A stretch of 64,000 nt of DNA. Origin: Pseudoxanthomonas koreensis. Its GTDB lineage: Bacteria > Pseudomonadota > Gammaproteobacteria > Xanthomonadales > Xanthomonadaceae. Each line of letters opens with the position of its first letter. The first letter of the stretch is position 1. Where the stretch lies: assembly GCF_010093225.1 (NCBI RefSeq), contig NZ_PDWM01000003.1, forward strand, positions 60,022 to 124,021, written 5' to 3'. Under the pieces are notes generated by a model that made no database searches, was not told where the DNA came from, and was given only the letters and a program-made list of their open reading frames with translations. Positions 46,256 through 56,638 of the stretch are shown piece after piece. The position numbers were made by a program, and so were the translations under genes.

Positions 46256-49200
46256 ATGCCGGGTTTGCGGTGGTTTGTGCTGTGCGTGCTCCTTGCGGCC
46301 TGCGTGGCCGCGGATGCGGCCGTGCCCGAGATTCCCCGTTTCCGCGTGCTCGGGCCGGCCGACGGACTGCCCGCGACCACGGTGACCGCGCTGGCGCGCG
46401 ACCGCGACGGTTTCGTCTGGGCCGCGACCTGGGACGGCCTGGCGCGCTACGACGGCGTCGGCTTCCGCGTCTGGCGCCACGATCCCGACGACCCGGCCTC
46501 GCTGCCCGGCAACGTGCTGCAGACCCTGTACGTGGATGCGCACAACCGCATCTGGGTCGCCAGCGAAGGCGGCGGAGTCAGCGTGATGGACGCCGACCGC
46601 AATGGCTTCCGCCACTTCCGCAAGGCGCAGCATCCGCAGATGGAAAGCGACGAGGTGTTCGCCATCGCCGGGCGCGGCGAGGAGATATGGCTGGGCACCT
46701 ACGGCGGCGGCCTGTACAGCATCGATGCACAGGACCGGGTCCGGCGCCTGCGCTCGTCCGACGCGGAGGTCAACGCGGTGCTGGACCGGGCGATCCTGGC
46801 GCTGGCGTTCTATGGCGAGGACGGCATCCTGGTCGGCACCCTGCAGGGCCTGGTGCGCTGTTCGGACAAGCACGTGCGGCGCATGGAGCTGCCCGGCGAA
46901 CAGCCGTGGCCGGCGGTGGTGTCGTTGTGGCGCGAGGATGCCGCGACCTGGATCGGCACGCCGCGCGGCCTGTTCCTGCTCGCCGACGATGGCCAGTGGC
47001 GTGCGCCGGCGTGGGCGGCTGCGTTCGCCGGCAAGCAGACGGTCACCGCGATGACTGGCGACGGCGAGGGCGGCTACTGGATCGCCACCACCGCCGGGCT
47101 GTGGCGCGTGCGCGGTGGCGATGCGCCGGTGGCGGTGACCCACGAGGCCAGGGCGCTGGGCATCAACAGCCAGGTGCAGGCGTTGCTGCGCCAGGACGAT
47201 GGCGCGCTGTGGGTTTCGCTGCCCTCGCGCGGCCTGGGCTACCTGCGTTCGGACTGGCGGCGCACGGCGGTGCTGGACGAGGGCCATGGACTGGGGGGCG
47301 GCCTGTACCGCGGCATCGCCCCGGCATCGCGCGGCGGGGTGTGGCTGGCTGGCAGCAACGGCGAGGTCGAGTGGCTGGATACCGCCACAGGCGCGGTCGA
47401 GAAACAGCTGGCGCAGCCGCTGGGCCGGCGTCCCAATGCGATCCTCGAGGACCGCAACGGCAGCCTGTGGCTCGACCAGGGCTCGGACCTGGTCCTGGTC
47501 GAACGCTCCGCCGCCGATGCGAAGCCGCGCACCCGCGTGCTCGCCGCGGAGCGAGGGACCGGCGATCCGGTCATGTGGATGCGGCCGGCGCGCGATGGCG
47601 ACCTCTGGCTCGCCTCTGCCAGTGGCGGCCTGCAACGCAGGAACCCCGCCGGGCAACTGCTCGATACCATGCCGGCGCAGGCGTCCGGGCTCGGCCCCAC
47701 CGGGGTGTCGACCTTCGTGCTCGCGCCCGAGGGCACGCCCTGGGTCGCCGCGGAGGCCGGCCTGCGCCGCTGGAATGCCGCCACCCGCAGCTTCGAGGTG
47801 CCGCCGGGCATGGATCCGCAACCGGTACTCGCCTTCGCCTTCGACGGGCCGGAACGGGTCTGGCTGCAACGGCTCACTGGCGTGGAGTCGTGGGAACAGG
47901 CAGGCGGCCACTGGCGGATGCGGTTGCACCTGGGCATCGCCGATGGCATCCCGGCCACCGAGGCGACCGGACTGGTGGTGGACGGCCAGCACCGCGCCTG
48001 GCTGGCCACGCGCCGCGGCCTGTTTCGGATCGCCGCCGACCACGATGCCGGCGTCGCTTCGGTACGCCGCTTCGGCGTGCGTGAAGGCCTGCCCAGCCAG
48101 GAATTCACCAATCGCGCGCTGGCCCTGGACGCGGCCGGGGTGCTGGTCGCCGGCACCGGCGACGGCTCGCTGCTGCTGCTGGATACGGCGATGGACGACC
48201 CGGTGCGGCCGTCGCCGGGCTTCGTCCTCGACGCGCTGCGCGTGCGCCGCGGCGATGCGCTGGTCGACCTGCCGCTGGAGGGAGGCTTCGAACTGCAGCG
48301 CGACGACCACGACCTGGAGGTCGTGGCCCGGCTGATGGCCTTCGACGATCCCGAATCGAACCGTTACCGCTTCCGCCTGCGCGGCTTCGACCAGGACTGG
48401 GTCGTGGTGCAGGGGCGAGGCGAACGCGTGTTCTCGCAGCTGCCGCCGGGCGACTACGTGCTGGAACTGCAGGCGGCCGCCGGGCCCGGGCAGCCCTGGT
48501 CGCCGCTGGTCCAGGTTCCCTTCCGGGTGCCGCCGCCGTGGTGGCGCAGCGCCTGGGGCATCGCCGGCCTGGCCGCGGCGCTCGTCCTGGCCTTGCTGTC
48601 GCTGGCCTGGCTCTACCGCAGCCGCCTGCGCCGGCGCAGCGAATGGCAGCTGGACGTGCACAAACGCGAACTGGCCGAGCAGGCCTCGCTGGCGAAGAGC
48701 CGCTTCCTGGCGACCCTGGGCCACGAGGTGCGCACGCCGATGACCGGCGTGCTGGGCATGAGCGAACTGCTGCTGTCCACGCCGCTGGACGCGCGCCAGC
48801 GCGGCTACATCGAATCGATCCGCCGCGCCGGCGAGCACCTGATGCGGCTGGTCAACGACGCCCTGGACCTGGCCCGGATCGAGGCGGGCAAACTGGAGCT
48901 GGACGTGCACGACTTCGACCTGCGCGCGCTGGTGGCCGAGGTCGCCGCGCTGATGGCGCCGGGCGCCGGGCAGCGCGGCCTGGGCTTCCATGTCGACGTG
49001 GCCGAGGACGCGCCGCACGGGCTGCGTGGCGATCCGGTGCGGGTGCGGCAGATCCTGCTCAACCTGCTGGGCAACGCGATCAAGTTCACCGACCGCGGCG
49101 AGGTGGCGCTGGAAGTGACCGCCGGCGCCGGCGGCGGGGGCGTGTTCACCGTGCGCGACACCGGGCCGGGACTGAACGAAGAGCAGATCCAGCGCCTGTT

Positions 49201-49786
49201 CCGCCGCTTCGAGCAGGCCGACGGCGCCCGCACCAGCGCGCGCTACGGCGGCAGCGGCCTGGGCCTGGCGATCTGCCAGGAACTGGCGATGGCGATGGGC
49301 GGGCAGATAAGCGTGGACAGCACGCCCGGGCAGGGCGCGGCGTTCACCGTGCAACTGCCGTTGCCGGTGGCCGCGCCGGCAACGGTCGCGCCGCGGGTGG
49401 CCAGCCAGGTGGCTCGCCACATCGACCTGCTGCTGGTCGAGGACGACCCCACCGTCGCCGACGTCATTGCCAGCCTGCTGCGCGCGCAGGGCCATCGGGT
49501 GGCGCATGCAGCGCACGGCCTGGCCGCACTGGCGGACGTGGCGGTGGCGCGCTTCGACCTGGCCCTGCTCGACCTGGACCTGCCCGGCATGGATGGCTTG
49601 GCGCTGGCCCGCCAGTTGCGCCTGCAGGGCTTCGCCCAGCCGCTGCTGGCGGTGACCGCGCGTGCCGATGCCGATGTGGAACAGCAGGCGCGCGCGGCCG
49701 GATTCGACGGCTTCCTGCGCAAGCCGGTGACCGGCGAGATCCTGGCCGCCGCGATCGATGCAGTGCTGCCGGACCAGGGGCCATGA
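46256..49786 (+). CDS. Propeller-sensor hybrid histidine kinase
   Basis: 1176 residues. Signal peptide (WFVLCVLLAACVAADAA), then two-component-regulator propeller repeats (RDRDGFVWAATWDGLARYDG is the first) filling about 700 residues, a Y_Y_Y domain (YRFRLRGFDQDWVVVQG; LPPGDYVLELQAA), a membrane helix (AWGIAGLAAALVLALLSLAW), a dimerisation domain (FLATLGHEVRTPMTGVLGMS, His823), an ATPase (NLLGNAIKFTD, DTGPGL, GGSGLGLAIC) and a receiver (Asp1106 in LLDLDLPGMDG). No Hpt or DNA-binding domain, so phosphate must leave via another protein. Related sensors control polysaccharide use in Bacteroides and stress or virulence in xanthomonads. CAGGAGAGCGG precedes ATG 46256. The TGA overlaps the next gene. 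Confidence 0.94.
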   Translation: MPGLRWFVLCVLLAACVAADAAVPEIPRFRVLGPADGLPATTVTALARDRDGFVWAATWDGLARYDGVGFRVWRHDPDDPASLPGNVLQTLYVDAHNRIWVASEGGGVSVMDADRNGFRHFRKAQHPQMESDEVFAIAGRGEEIWLGTYGGGLYSIDAQDRVRRLRSSDAEVNAVLDRAILALAFYGEDGILVGTLQGLVRCSDKHVRRMELPGEQPWPAVVSLWREDAATWIGTPRGLFLLADDGQWRAPAWAAAFAGKQTVTAMTGDGEGGYWIATTAGLWRVRGGDAPVAVTHEARALGINSQVQALLRQDDGALWVSLPSRGLGYLRSDWRRTAVLDEGHGLGGGLYRGIAPASRGGVWLAGSNGEVEWLDTATGAVEKQLAQPLGRRPNAILEDRNGSLWLDQGSDLVLVERSAADAKPRTRVLAAERGTGDPVMWMRPARDGDLWLASASGGLQRRNPAGQLLDTMPAQASGLGPTGVSTFVLAPEGTPWVAAEAGLRRWNAATRSFEVPPGMDPQPVLAFAFDGPERVWLQRLTGVESWEQAGGHWRMRLHLGIADGIPATEATGLVVDGQHRAWLATRRGLFRIAADHDAGVASVRRFGVREGLPSQEFTNRALALDAAGVLVAGTGDGSLLLLDTAMDDPVRPSPGFVLDALRVRRGDALVDLPLEGGFELQRDDHDLEVVARLMAFDDPESNRYRFRLRGFDQDWVVVQGRGERVFSQLPPGDYVLELQAAAGPGQPWSPLVQVPFRVPPPWWRSAWGIAGLAAALVLALLSLAWLYRSRLRRRSEWQLDVHKRELAEQASLAKSRFLATLGHEVRTPMTGVLGMSELLLSTPLDARQRGYIESIRRAGEHLMRLVNDALDLARIEAGKLELDVHDFDLRALVAEVAALMAPGAGQRGLGFHVDVAEDAPHGLRGDPVRVRQILLNLLGNAIKFTDRGEVALEVTAGAGGGGVFTVRDTGPGLNEEQIQRLFRRFEQADGARTSARYGGSGLGLAICQELAMAMGGQISVDSTPGQGAAFTVQLPLPVAAPATVAPRVASQVARHIDLLLVEDDPTVADVIASLLRAQGHRVAHAAHGLAALADVAVARFDLALLDLDLPGMDGLALARQLRLQGFAQPLLAVTARADADVEQQARAAGFDGFLRKPVTGEILAAAIDAVLPDQGP

Positions 49787-50775
49787 ACAGGTCGCGGGCA
49801 TTGCGCCTGATCCTGCTGGCCTTGGTTGCCGGCGCCCCGGTTGCGCCGGTGTCGGCACAGGTGGCGGACGTGCCGGCGGCAGGAGCGGATGCGGCGGCGG
49901 ATGTCGCGCCGGCAGTGGTCCCGGAACTGCTCGGCGGCCTGCTGGCCGAGAGCCGGGGGCTCTATCCGTTGCGCGTCGGCGGCTGGAAGGCCATGGGGGA
50001 GCACCGCTACGAGGAGCAGCGACTGGGCGTGTCGGTGCGTTACCTCGACCGCAGCAAGCAGCGCTGGATCGACCTGTACTTCTACGCCGGCGGCCTGCAG
50101 GACGCACGGACGCTGGCACTGGTCGCCGCCAGCGAGCGCGATGCCATCGCCGGCGCGGCGCAGCAGGCCGGGCGCGCGGTGGAACTGGGCGAACTGCAGC
50201 CGCTTGAACTCACGCGCGGCGACGGCACCCCGATGCCGGCCTGGCGGCTGGGCCTGTCCTACCCGCAGGAGCGGCGCGCGTCGGCGATGCTGCTGTTCGC
50301 GCAGGACCTCTACCTGGTCAAGGCGCGCGCCAGCGCCGAGGCGCCGGCATCGGTCGAGGTACTGCAGCGTGCGCTGCAGGCCTTCATGGAACAGGTGGCC
50401 GCCCAGCTGCGGATCGTCAACACCGGCGCGTGCTGGCTGCCGGACAGGATCACGATCGTCGCCATGCCGCCGCCGGCCGACGACGAAAGCGTGCTGGCCA
50501 GCTTCCGCGAACCGGGGCAGGAGCAGGTCGCCGCGGCGGTGGTTGGCGACCGGGTACTGGTGGCGCAGTCGCACGCCGCGCGCGCGACCGAACTGGCGAC
50601 CGGCATCGCCCAGGTGCTGTATCCCGGTTGCGTCGCGCCCGAGGAGATCGAGCCGGAAGTGCCGCCTGTGCTGCGCGAGATCCGGATCGAGTACCGGCGT
50701 CCCGCGCGCGAAGCGCAGGACGGCCATGCACCGCCGGTCGGGCGCCCACGCCCGCCCACGCGCGCCACCGGCTGA
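49783..50775 (+). CDS. Secreted protein coupled to the hybrid kinase, function unknown
   Basis: 330 residues with a signal peptide (LRLILLALVAGAPVAPVSAQ). I do not recognise a family. An N-terminal acidic spacer (ADVPAAGADAAADVAP) is followed by a compact alpha/beta part (YLDRSKQRWIDLYFYAGGLQ; MPAWRLGLSYPQERRASAML; LFAQDLYLVKARASAE), one Cys near the middle (TGACWLPD) and one near the end, and a Pro/Arg-rich tail. The ATG overlaps the kinase stop by 4 bp, so it is made together with the sensor. A periplasmic accessory or ligand-binding partner of that sensor is a reasonable inference. hemE ends 12 bp downstream on the other strand. Confidence 0.75.
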   Translation: MNRSRALRLILLALVAGAPVAPVSAQVADVPAAGADAAADVAPAVVPELLGGLLAESRGLYPLRVGGWKAMGEHRYEEQRLGVSVRYLDRSKQRWIDLYFYAGGLQDARTLALVAASERDAIAGAAQQAGRAVELGELQPLELTRGDGTPMPAWRLGLSYPQERRASAMLLFAQDLYLVKARASAEAPASVEVLQRALQAFMEQVAAQLRIVNTGACWLPDRITIVAMPPPADDESVLASFREPGQEQVAAAVVGDRVLVAQSHAARATELATGIAQVLYPGCVAPEEIEPEVPPVLREIRIEYRRPAREAQDGHAPPVGRPRPPTRATG

Positions 50776-50787
50776 GCCGGCAGCGCT

Positions 50788-51876
50788 TCAGCGCGCGCTG
50801 TGCGCGTGCACCGCCTCGACCAGCGCGGCGACGTGCTCCGGATCCATGTCGGGCGACATGCCGTGGCCGAGGTTGAACACGTGGCCTTCGCGCGAACCGC
50901 CGTTGCCGGCGGCGTAGTCGTCGAGCACGCGCGCGGCCTCGGCGGCGATCTTCTCCGGGGCCGCATAGAGCGTGGCCGGATCGAGGTTGCCCTGCAGCGC
51001 GACCTTGCCCCCGGTGCGGCGCGCGGCCTCGGAAAGATCCACCAGCCAGTCCACCCCGACCGCGTCGGTGCCCGTGGCGGCCAGCGCTTCCAGGTGCGGC
51101 GCGTTGCCCTTGCCGAACAGGATCAGCGGGGTGCGTACGTCGCCTTCGCCGCGGTCCAGTTCGCGCGCGATCCGCTGCAGGTACGGCAGCGAGAATTCGC
51201 GGTAGAGCGTGGGCGACAGCACGCCGCCCCAGGTGTCGAACACCTGCAGCGCCTGCGCGCCGGCGGCGCGCTGCGCGGCCAGGTAGGCGATGACGGCGTC
51301 GGTGACCACGCCCAGCATCCGGTGCAGCAGCTCCGGGCGGTTGAAGGCCATCGCCTTGATCTTCGAATAGTTGTCGCTGCCGCCACCTTCGACCATGTAG
51401 CAGGCCAGGGTCCACGGGCTGCCGGAGAAGCCGATCAGCGGCACCTTGCCGCCGAGTTCGCGGCGGATCACGCGGATGGCGTCCATCACGTAGCGCAGTT
51501 CCGTCTCCATGTCCGGCACGGCCAGCTTCGCCACGCCGGCCTCGTCGCGCACCGGGTGCTGGAACTTCGGGCCTTCGCCATCGACGAAGTACAGGCCCAG
51601 GCCCATCGCGTCGGGCACGGTGAGGATGTCGGAGAACAGGATCGCTGCGTCCAGCGGGAAACGGCGCAGCGGCTGCAGGGTGACCTCGCAGGCCAGCTCC
51701 GGGTTCTTGGCCATCGCCAGGAAGCTGCCGGCGGCGGCGCGGGTGGCGCGGTACTCCGGCAGGTAGCGTCCGGCCTGGCGCATCAGCCAGACGGGGGTGC
51801 GATCCACGGGCTGCCGGCGCAGGGCGCGCAGCAGGCGGTCGTTGGCGGGGGTATCGGGCACGGGCAAAACCTGCAA
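50788..51876 (-). CDS. hemE: Uroporphyrinogen decarboxylase
   Basis: 362 residues; converts uroporphyrinogen III to coproporphyrinogen III in heme synthesis. Signatures: [80 protein letters not shown] and [20 protein letters not shown]. Length is normal and the start is ATG 51876. The WGR-domain gene lies 28 bp upstream on the same strand. A HemJ-like protein, possibly acting later in the same pathway, is at 58281. Confidence 0.97.
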   Translation of the reverse strand: MQVLPVPDTPANDRLLRALRRQPVDRTPVWLMRQAGRYLPEYRATRAAAGSFLAMAKNPELACEVTLQPLRRFPLDAAILFSDILTVPDAMGLGLYFVDGEGPKFQHPVRDEAGVAKLAVPDMETELRYVMDAIRVIRRELGGKVPLIGFSGSPWTLACYMVEGGGSDNYSKIKAMAFNRPELLHRMLGVVTDAVIAYLAAQRAAGAQALQVFDTWGGVLSPTLYREFSLPYLQRIARELDRGEGDVRTPLILFGKGNAPHLEALAATGTDAVGVDWLVDLSEAARRTGGKVALQGNLDPATLYAAPEKIAAEAARVLDDYAAGNGGSREGHVFNLGHGMSPDMDPEHVAALVEAVHAHSAR

Positions 51877-51904
51877 AGGCGGAAGAAAGGGTGGTGCGGG
51901 TGGC

Positions 51905-52159
51905 TCAGCGCGGCGGTTCGGCGCCGCTGACGAACATCAGCTGGTAGCCGCGCTTGAGCTGGGTGTCGCGGGCCTTCTCGAAGGCGGCGGGGGCCTCGGC
52001 CTGGAGCAGGTACTGCTCGCGCCGGAGCTGGGCGCGTCCGCCGATCTGCCCGCTTTCACGCAGCAGTTCCCAGCCGCCGAACAGGTCCGGCAGCAGGGTC
52101 AGCTGCAGATAGCGGGGAGCTTCGCCCGGTACGGGGCGTTGCTGCAGGAGGATGCGCAT
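51905..52159 (-). CDS. WGR-like domain protein
   Basis: 84 residues. Shape of a WGR domain: [59 protein letters not shown]. The WGR motif itself is degenerate (ESGQIGGRA in place of xWGRIGxxG). In bacteria such domains are linked with DNA or RNA metabolism and DNA-damage genes; role unknown here. GCAGGAGG precedes ATG 52159. The hemE start lies 28 bp downstream. REP pair upstream. Confidence 0.8.
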   Translation of the reverse strand: MRILLQQRPVPGEAPRYLQLTLLPDLFGGWELLRESGQIGGRAQLRREQYLLQAEAPAAFEKARDTQLKRGYQLMFVSGAEPPR

Positions 52160-52193
52160 GGGCGGGCATTGTAGCCGGGCGCGCGGCGCGGCC

Positions 52194-52330
52194 TGTAGGA
52201 GCCCACTTCAGGGGGCGACCCGATGGCGCCGGACCGCAGCCGCATTCGACGCGCCGGCTCCGGAGAGCATGCCAGGGTGGCGTCGCACCTTCCGGTCTCG
52301 TCGGGTCGCCCCCTGAAGTGGGCTCCTACA
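52194..52330. repeat. REP inverted pair (BIME-like)
   Basis: Left unit 52194-52222 (TGTAGGAGCCCACTTCAGGG onward) and right unit 52302-52330 face each other across about 80 bp. The middle differs from that of the pair at 15551, so the units, not the whole element, are conserved. It lies between the WGR gene and the 3' end of aroB. Confidence 0.95.
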
Positions 52331-52364
52331 AGGGACGCAGGGCTACGCTGCGCCCCCGGTCGCG

Positions 52365-53474
52365 TCAGCTCGCCAGCAACTCCAGCACCTGCGACTCGTC
52401 CACGTCCGGGACTACTACGGCCTGGCCGAGGCCGCGCCAGAGGACCAGGCGCAGGCGGCCGGCGACGTTCTTCTTGTCCAGGCGCATGCGTGCCAGCAGG
52501 GCCTCCGGCGCCAGCCCGGCCGGCAGCGCGGTCGGCAGCCCGAACGCGTCCAGCAGTGCGCGCAGGCGCCCGGTGTCCGCTTCCGGCGCCATCCCCAGTT
52601 GCGCCGACAGCCGTGCGGCCAAGACCATGCCCACCGCCACGGCCTCGCCGTGGTTGAGCGCGCCGGTGGCCGCGTCGCCGCCGGCATAGCCCTGCTCGGC
52701 CTCGATCGCATGGCCGAAGGTGTGGCCCAGGTTGAGCAGCGCGCGCTCGCCCTTCTCCAGCGGATCGCGCTCGACGATCCCGGCCTTGTGCCCGCAGCTG
52801 CGCGCGATCGCCTCGGCCAGCGCATCGTCGTCGCCGGCCAGCAGCGCCTCGCGCCGGTCTTCCAGCCAGTCGAAGAACAGCGGATCGCGGATCGCGCCGT
52901 ACTTGATCACCTCGGCCAGGCCGGCGCGCAGTTCGCGCGGCGGCAGCGTGCGCAGCGCGGCGGTGTCGGCGAACACCGCGCGCGGCGGATGGAACGCGCC
53001 GACCAGGTTCTTGCCCTGCGGGATGTCCACCGCGGTCTTGCCACCGACCGAGGAATCGACCATCGCCAGCAGGGTGGTGGGCACCTGTACGCAGTCGATG
53101 CCGCGCATCCAGCAGGCCGCGGCGAAGCCGGCCAGGTCGCCGACCACGCCACCGCCCAGCGCGTACACGGTGGCATCGCGGGTGGCGCCGAGCGCGGCCA
53201 GCGCATCGATCACGCAGCCGAAGCTGGCCAGGGTCTTGTGCGCTTCGCCGGCGGGCATGACGTGGGTGGCCACGTGCAGCCCGGGCCTTGCCGTGCGCAG
53301 CGCCGCGACCACGCGCGCGGCGTACAGCGGCGCGACATGGCTGTCGCTGAGCAGCAGCACGTGGCGGCCGCGCACCGGTGCGACCAGGCGCTCGCCGTCC
53401 CCGAGCAGGCCCGGGCCGATATCGATCGCGTACGGGGTCGCGCCGCCGACTTCGACCCGCTGGGTCCCGCTCAT
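52365..53474 (-). CDS. aroB: 3-dehydroquinate synthase
   Basis: 369 residues, NAD- and metal-dependent second enzyme of the shikimate pathway. Signatures: [76 protein letters not shown] and [20 protein letters not shown] 53474 overlaps the aroK stop by 4 bp (ATGA), the usual aroK-aroB arrangement of gammaproteobacteria. DamX-like or dam genes that often follow are not present. Confidence 0.97.
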   Translation of the reverse strand: MSGTQRVEVGGATPYAIDIGPGLLGDGERLVAPVRGRHVLLLSDSHVAPLYAARVVAALRTARPGLHVATHVMPAGEAHKTLASFGCVIDALAALGATRDATVYALGGGVVGDLAGFAAACWMRGIDCVQVPTTLLAMVDSSVGGKTAVDIPQGKNLVGAFHPPRAVFADTAALRTLPPRELRAGLAEVIKYGAIRDPLFFDWLEDRREALLAGDDDALAEAIARSCGHKAGIVERDPLEKGERALLNLGHTFGHAIEAEQGYAGGDAATGALNHGEAVAVGMVLAARLSAQLGMAPEADTGRLRALLDAFGLPTALPAGLAPEALLARMRLDKKNVAGRLRLVLWRGLGQAVVVPDVDESQVLELLAS

Positions 53475-54013
53475 GCCGCGACTCCGCCGATGCTCCAGCG
53501 CGTCGCCAGCTGCAGCGCCAGACGCGTGGACGCCTCGGCCGCGGTCAGTCCATCGGTGTCCAGCACCAGGTCGGCCACTTCGCGGTACAACGGCTCGCGC
53601 ACCCGCGCCAGTTCGCGCAGCACTTCCTCGCGATCGGCGCGCTGCAGCAGCGGACGGCTGCGGTCACGTTGCAGCCGCTTCAGCTGGGACTCCAGCCCAG
53701 CGCACAGGTAGACCACGAAGCCGCGTTCGCGCATCCGCCGCCGGTTCTCCGCGTCGAGCACCGCGCCGCCGCCGGTGGCGACCAGCTGGCCGCGGTCGGC
53801 GAGCAGTTCGGCCAGCGCGGCGCGCTCGCGCTCGCGGAAGCCGGCTTCGCCGACGTGTTCGAAGATCGCGGCGATGGTGGCCCCGGTGCGCTGCTCGACG
53901 TGCTGGTCGGCATCGACGAACTGCAGGCCGAAGCGTTCGGCCAGGCGTCGTCCGATCGAGGTCTTGCCGGCGCCCATCGGGCCGACCAGCACGAGGTTGG
54001 GTGCGGGGTTCAT
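53471..54013 (-). CDS. aroK: Shikimate kinase
   Basis: 180 residues. Walker [20 protein letters not shown], shikimate-binding [41 protein letters not shown] and the lid region DRSRPLLQ. Start ATG 54013 ([14 protein letters not shown]) fits the family; 28 more in-frame codons exist upstream but are unlikely. Overlaps aroB by 4 bp. Confidence 0.96.
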   Translation of the reverse strand: MNPAPNLVLVGPMGAGKTSIGRRLAERFGLQFVDADQHVEQRTGATIAAIFEHVGEAGFRERERAALAELLADRGQLVATGGGAVLDAENRRRMRERGFVVYLCAGLESQLKRLQRDRSRPLLQRADREEVLRELARVREPLYREVADLVLDTDGLTAAEASTRLALQLATRWSIGGVAA

Positions 54014-54100
54014 GACTGGCGATGCTAGCACCGCGCCTGTGCCCGGACGACCGTCACCGCTGCAACGGTACGCTGGCCAGAGGGCTAACGCCGCCATGCC

Positions 54101-54116
54101 GTGGCGTTAACGCCAC
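54101..54116. promoter_or_regulatory. 16-bp palindrome upstream of dodecin (candidate operator)
   Basis: GTGGCGTTAACGCCAC is a perfect palindrome, and a second half-site TAACGCC lies at 54086-54092. Position is 67-82 bp upstream of the dodecin ATG and about 90 bp from the divergent aroK start. A dimeric regulator site is plausible. No protein is known to bind it. Confidence 0.45.
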
Positions 54117-54182
54117 GCTGTACAGACTGCGGCTCCCGGTGCACGCGCCATCCACGCACGCGCCATCAACAGGAGACGCACC

Positions 54183-54386
54183 ATGTCGGTCGCCAAAGTC
54201 ATCGAGATCAGTTCCTCCTCCAAGACCAGCGTCGAGGATGCGGTGAGGAGCGGGCTGAAGAAGGTCGCCGAGACCGTGCAGGGCATCCAGGGCGCCTGGA
54301 TCAACGAGACCAAGGTGGAAACCGATGGCGAGGGCAACATCGTCGAGTGGCGGGTCAACCTGCGGGTGACCTTCATCGTGCAGTAG
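54183..54386 (+). CDS. Dodecin
   Basis: 67-residue flavin-binding dodecamer subunit that stores or buffers FMN, riboflavin or coenzyme A. It begins MSVAKVIEISSSSKTSVEDA, with the helix VRSGLKKVAETVQGIQGAWI (the Trp that stacks on flavin) and the strands NIVEWRVNLRVTFIV. Full length. CAGGAGACGCACC gives a good ribosome site for ATG 54183. A palindrome lies upstream. Confidence 0.93.
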   Translation: MSVAKVIEISSSSKTSVEDAVRSGLKKVAETVQGIQGAWINETKVETDGEGNIVEWRVNLRVTFIVQ

Positions 54387-54647
54387 CGGGGGCGGCGCGG
54401 GCTGGCGCTCGCACCCGTGCGGGTACGCAGGTACGGCGTGCGTGTCCCAGGTGCGGCTGCGGGGATGAGTGCATGGGGCGGTCGGCCGCCGGTGCGGGCG
54501 CAGCGGGGCCGTGGCCGCTTTCGCCGCATGGTGCCGTTGTCCAGCCCGGGGGCGATGGAAATCATCGCCCGGGCGGGTTCCCGCGGCTGCCCGCGCCGAT
54601 CAGCGGCACACGACCGACAGCACGCGACCAGCAGCAAGGGGTAAGTC

Positions 54648-55103
54648 ATGGACAAACGGATCGCCCGCCTGGCACTGGCCGGTATCGTGGCCGTCGCCGG
54701 CATCACCGCCGCCGCCGCGGTGACGCTGGAGGACATGAAGCACTTCGAGTCCCTCTACGGCCGCTACGGTCCGAAAGGGGACTGCTCGAAGTATCCGCAG
54801 GTGGTGATCGACGCGGCCGGGTTCGCCCTGGACCAGGGCCAGGGCAAGGTCGAGCGGGCGAACCGCCCGGAGTATTCGGCCAGTTTCTTCGGCCCGGAAT
54901 ACGAAGGCATCAGCGGCGCGTTCTGGCCGTACTGGAACGATGCCGGCGGCAACCCGTTTGTGGTCTTCACCAACTACGACGAGAAGCCGGGCGCACTGGT
55001 GGTCGAGCCGCACGATTTCGGCTGGAAGGGCGGCCCGGCGATGCCGGCGCGCTACCAGCCGTGGCTGCAGGGCTCGCCTTACGCGCGGTGCGCCAAGGCC
55101 TGA
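54648..55103 (+). CDS. Small exported protein, function unknown
   Basis: 151 residues. Signal peptide [20 protein letters not shown] followed by AAAA-VTLED. The mature part is rich in aromatic and Gly residues ([59 protein letters not shown]) and has two cysteines that could form a disulfide (GDCSK and YARCAKA). No recognised family. The preceding 261 bp (54387-54647) contain nothing I can name. It is followed at 5 bp by a convergent kinase gene. Confidence 0.75.
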   Translation: MDKRIARLALAGIVAVAGITAAAAVTLEDMKHFESLYGRYGPKGDCSKYPQVVIDAAGFALDQGQGKVERANRPEYSASFFGPEYEGISGAFWPYWNDAGGNPFVVFTNYDEKPGALVVEPHDFGWKGGPAMPARYQPWLQGSPYARCAKA

Positions 55104-55107
55104 GCCT

Positions 55108-55920
55108 TTACGGCGCGATGCGGCGCATTCCATCCAGGCGCAGGGTGCGGTCCGCCTGCGCGGGCAGCGTGCGAAGCGCCTGGCGGGTGATCCGTTCGTA
55201 GTGCTGGACGAAGCGCCGCAGCTGGGCGCGGTCCATGCCGGCGCGGCCGGGTTCGGCCGCCTGCAGCGCCTGTTCCTGCTGCCAGCGCCATTCGTGCACG
55301 GTGTCGAAGTCCGGCGGCTGCAGGAACCAGAGCACGTCGACCTGCGACCACAGCGGCGGGTAATCCACGGCCAGTGCCCGGTTGCACCAGCGGCGCCAGC
55401 GGCCGTCGCCGTCCTCGTCGCGCTCCAGCGCGTTGAGCGGAGCGCGCAGCGCGTCCGCATCCTCCGCCGGAACCCCCAGGCACCAGCCTTCGAACACCAG
55501 CAGGTCCAGCGGCTGCTGCGGCCGCGGCCAGCGCGAAGCCGGCAGGCGGTCGTCGCCGAGCTTGTCGAAGCGTGGCAGTGGTGGCGTGCCGCCGGCGCGC
55601 AGCGCCTCGATCGTCGCCAGCGCCAGGCCGACATCGTGCGTGCCCGGCGGCCCGCGCGTGGCCAGCAGCGGATGCACCTCGCGCGCCAGCGCCTGGCGCT
55701 GCGCGGCGGTGAGGTAGAAGTCATCCAGCGAGACGCTGGCCGCAGACAGCCCCGCCGCGTGCGCGGCCGCCACCAGCTGTGCGGCCAGCGTGCTCTTGCC
55801 GCTGCCCTGCGCTCCGGAGATGCCGAACACGCGCATGCCTCCACCATGCCGCGCGCCGCTGGCCGCCAGCGCCTGCCGCGCGAGCGATTCCGGGAAGCCT
55901 GCGTGCGTCGGCATGGGCAT
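55108..55920 (-). CDS. P-loop kinase of the D-glycerate 3-kinase/uridine-kinase-like family
   Basis: 270 residues. Walker [21 protein letters not shown], then [66 protein letters not shown]. These segments are characteristic of plant-type glycerate kinases and the related YGR205W family. The substrate is inferred only from family likeness. ATG 55920 ([10 protein letters not shown]) chosen; ATG 55914 or the more internal MRVFGISG are possible. The start is 42 bp from the divergent pdxH start. Confidence 0.85.
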   Translation of the reverse strand: MPMPTHAGFPESLARQALAASGARHGGGMRVFGISGAQGSGKSTLAAQLVAAAHAAGLSAASVSLDDFYLTAAQRQALAREVHPLLATRGPPGTHDVGLALATIEALRAGGTPPLPRFDKLGDDRLPASRWPRPQQPLDLLVFEGWCLGVPAEDADALRAPLNALERDEDGDGRWRRWCNRALAVDYPPLWSQVDVLWFLQPPDFDTVHEWRWQQEQALQAAEPGRAGMDRAQLRRFVQHYERITRQALRTLPAQADRTLRLDGMRRIAP

Positions 55921-55962
55921 CGGTCCACAATCCGTGCCCCCGTCGCACGAGTGGAAGCCACC

Positions 55963-56565
55963 ATGACCGACCCGCTGTACGCCGAGGCGCTCGCCACCTT
56001 CGGCACGCTGCTCGACGAGGCTACCGCCAGCGGCATGGCCGATCCCAACGCGATGACGGTGGCCACCGCCGGGGCGGACGGGCGGCCGGCGGCGCGTACG
56101 GTGCTGCTGAAGTCGTTCGATGCGCGTGGCTTCGCGTTCTACAGCCACTTCGACAGCGCGAAGGGACGCGACCTCCAGGCCAACCCGCAGGCCGCGCTGC
56201 TGTTCCTGTGGCGCAACCTGCGCGAGGCCGGCGTGCAGGCGCGGATCGAGGGCGCGGTGGTGCGGGTCGAGGACGCCGAGGCCGACGCCTACTTCGCCAG
56301 CCGTCCGCGGATGAGCCAGCTCGGTGCCTGGGCGTCGCGGCAGTCGGCCACGCTGGCCTCGCGCGCGGAATTCGACGCGCGGCTGGCCGAGGTCGAGGCC
56401 CGGTTCGAAGGGGGCGATGTGCCGCGGCCGCAAGGCTGGGGCGGGTTCCGCGTGGTCCCGGCCTCGTTCGAGTTCTGGTACGGCGCCGGCTACCGCCTGC
56501 ACGAGCGCTGGTGCTACGAGCGCGGGACCGACGGCCGCTGGGCCAAGCGGATGCTGTATCCGTGA
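55963..56565 (+). CDS. pdxH: Pyridoxamine 5'-phosphate oxidase
   Basis: 200 residues, FMN enzyme that makes PLP. Signatures: [54 protein letters not shown], and the C-terminal [20 protein letters not shown] with WAKRMLYP. Start ATG 55963 ([13 protein letters not shown]) follows GGAAGCCACC. PLP serves several enzymes in this window (BioA, MetB). Confidence 0.96.
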   Translation: MTDPLYAEALATFGTLLDEATASGMADPNAMTVATAGADGRPAARTVLLKSFDARGFAFYSHFDSAKGRDLQANPQAALLFLWRNLREAGVQARIEGAVVRVEDAEADAYFASRPRMSQLGAWASRQSATLASRAEFDARLAEVEARFEGGDVPRPQGWGGFRVVPASFEFWYGAGYRLHERWCYERGTDGRWAKRMLYP

Positions 56566-56638
56566 AGCGCGTGCGGGCCCGCGCAATGCACCGCGGCGGC
56601 GCGCCGGTGTGCCGCGCCCGTTGACGCAGGCTGCGCTG

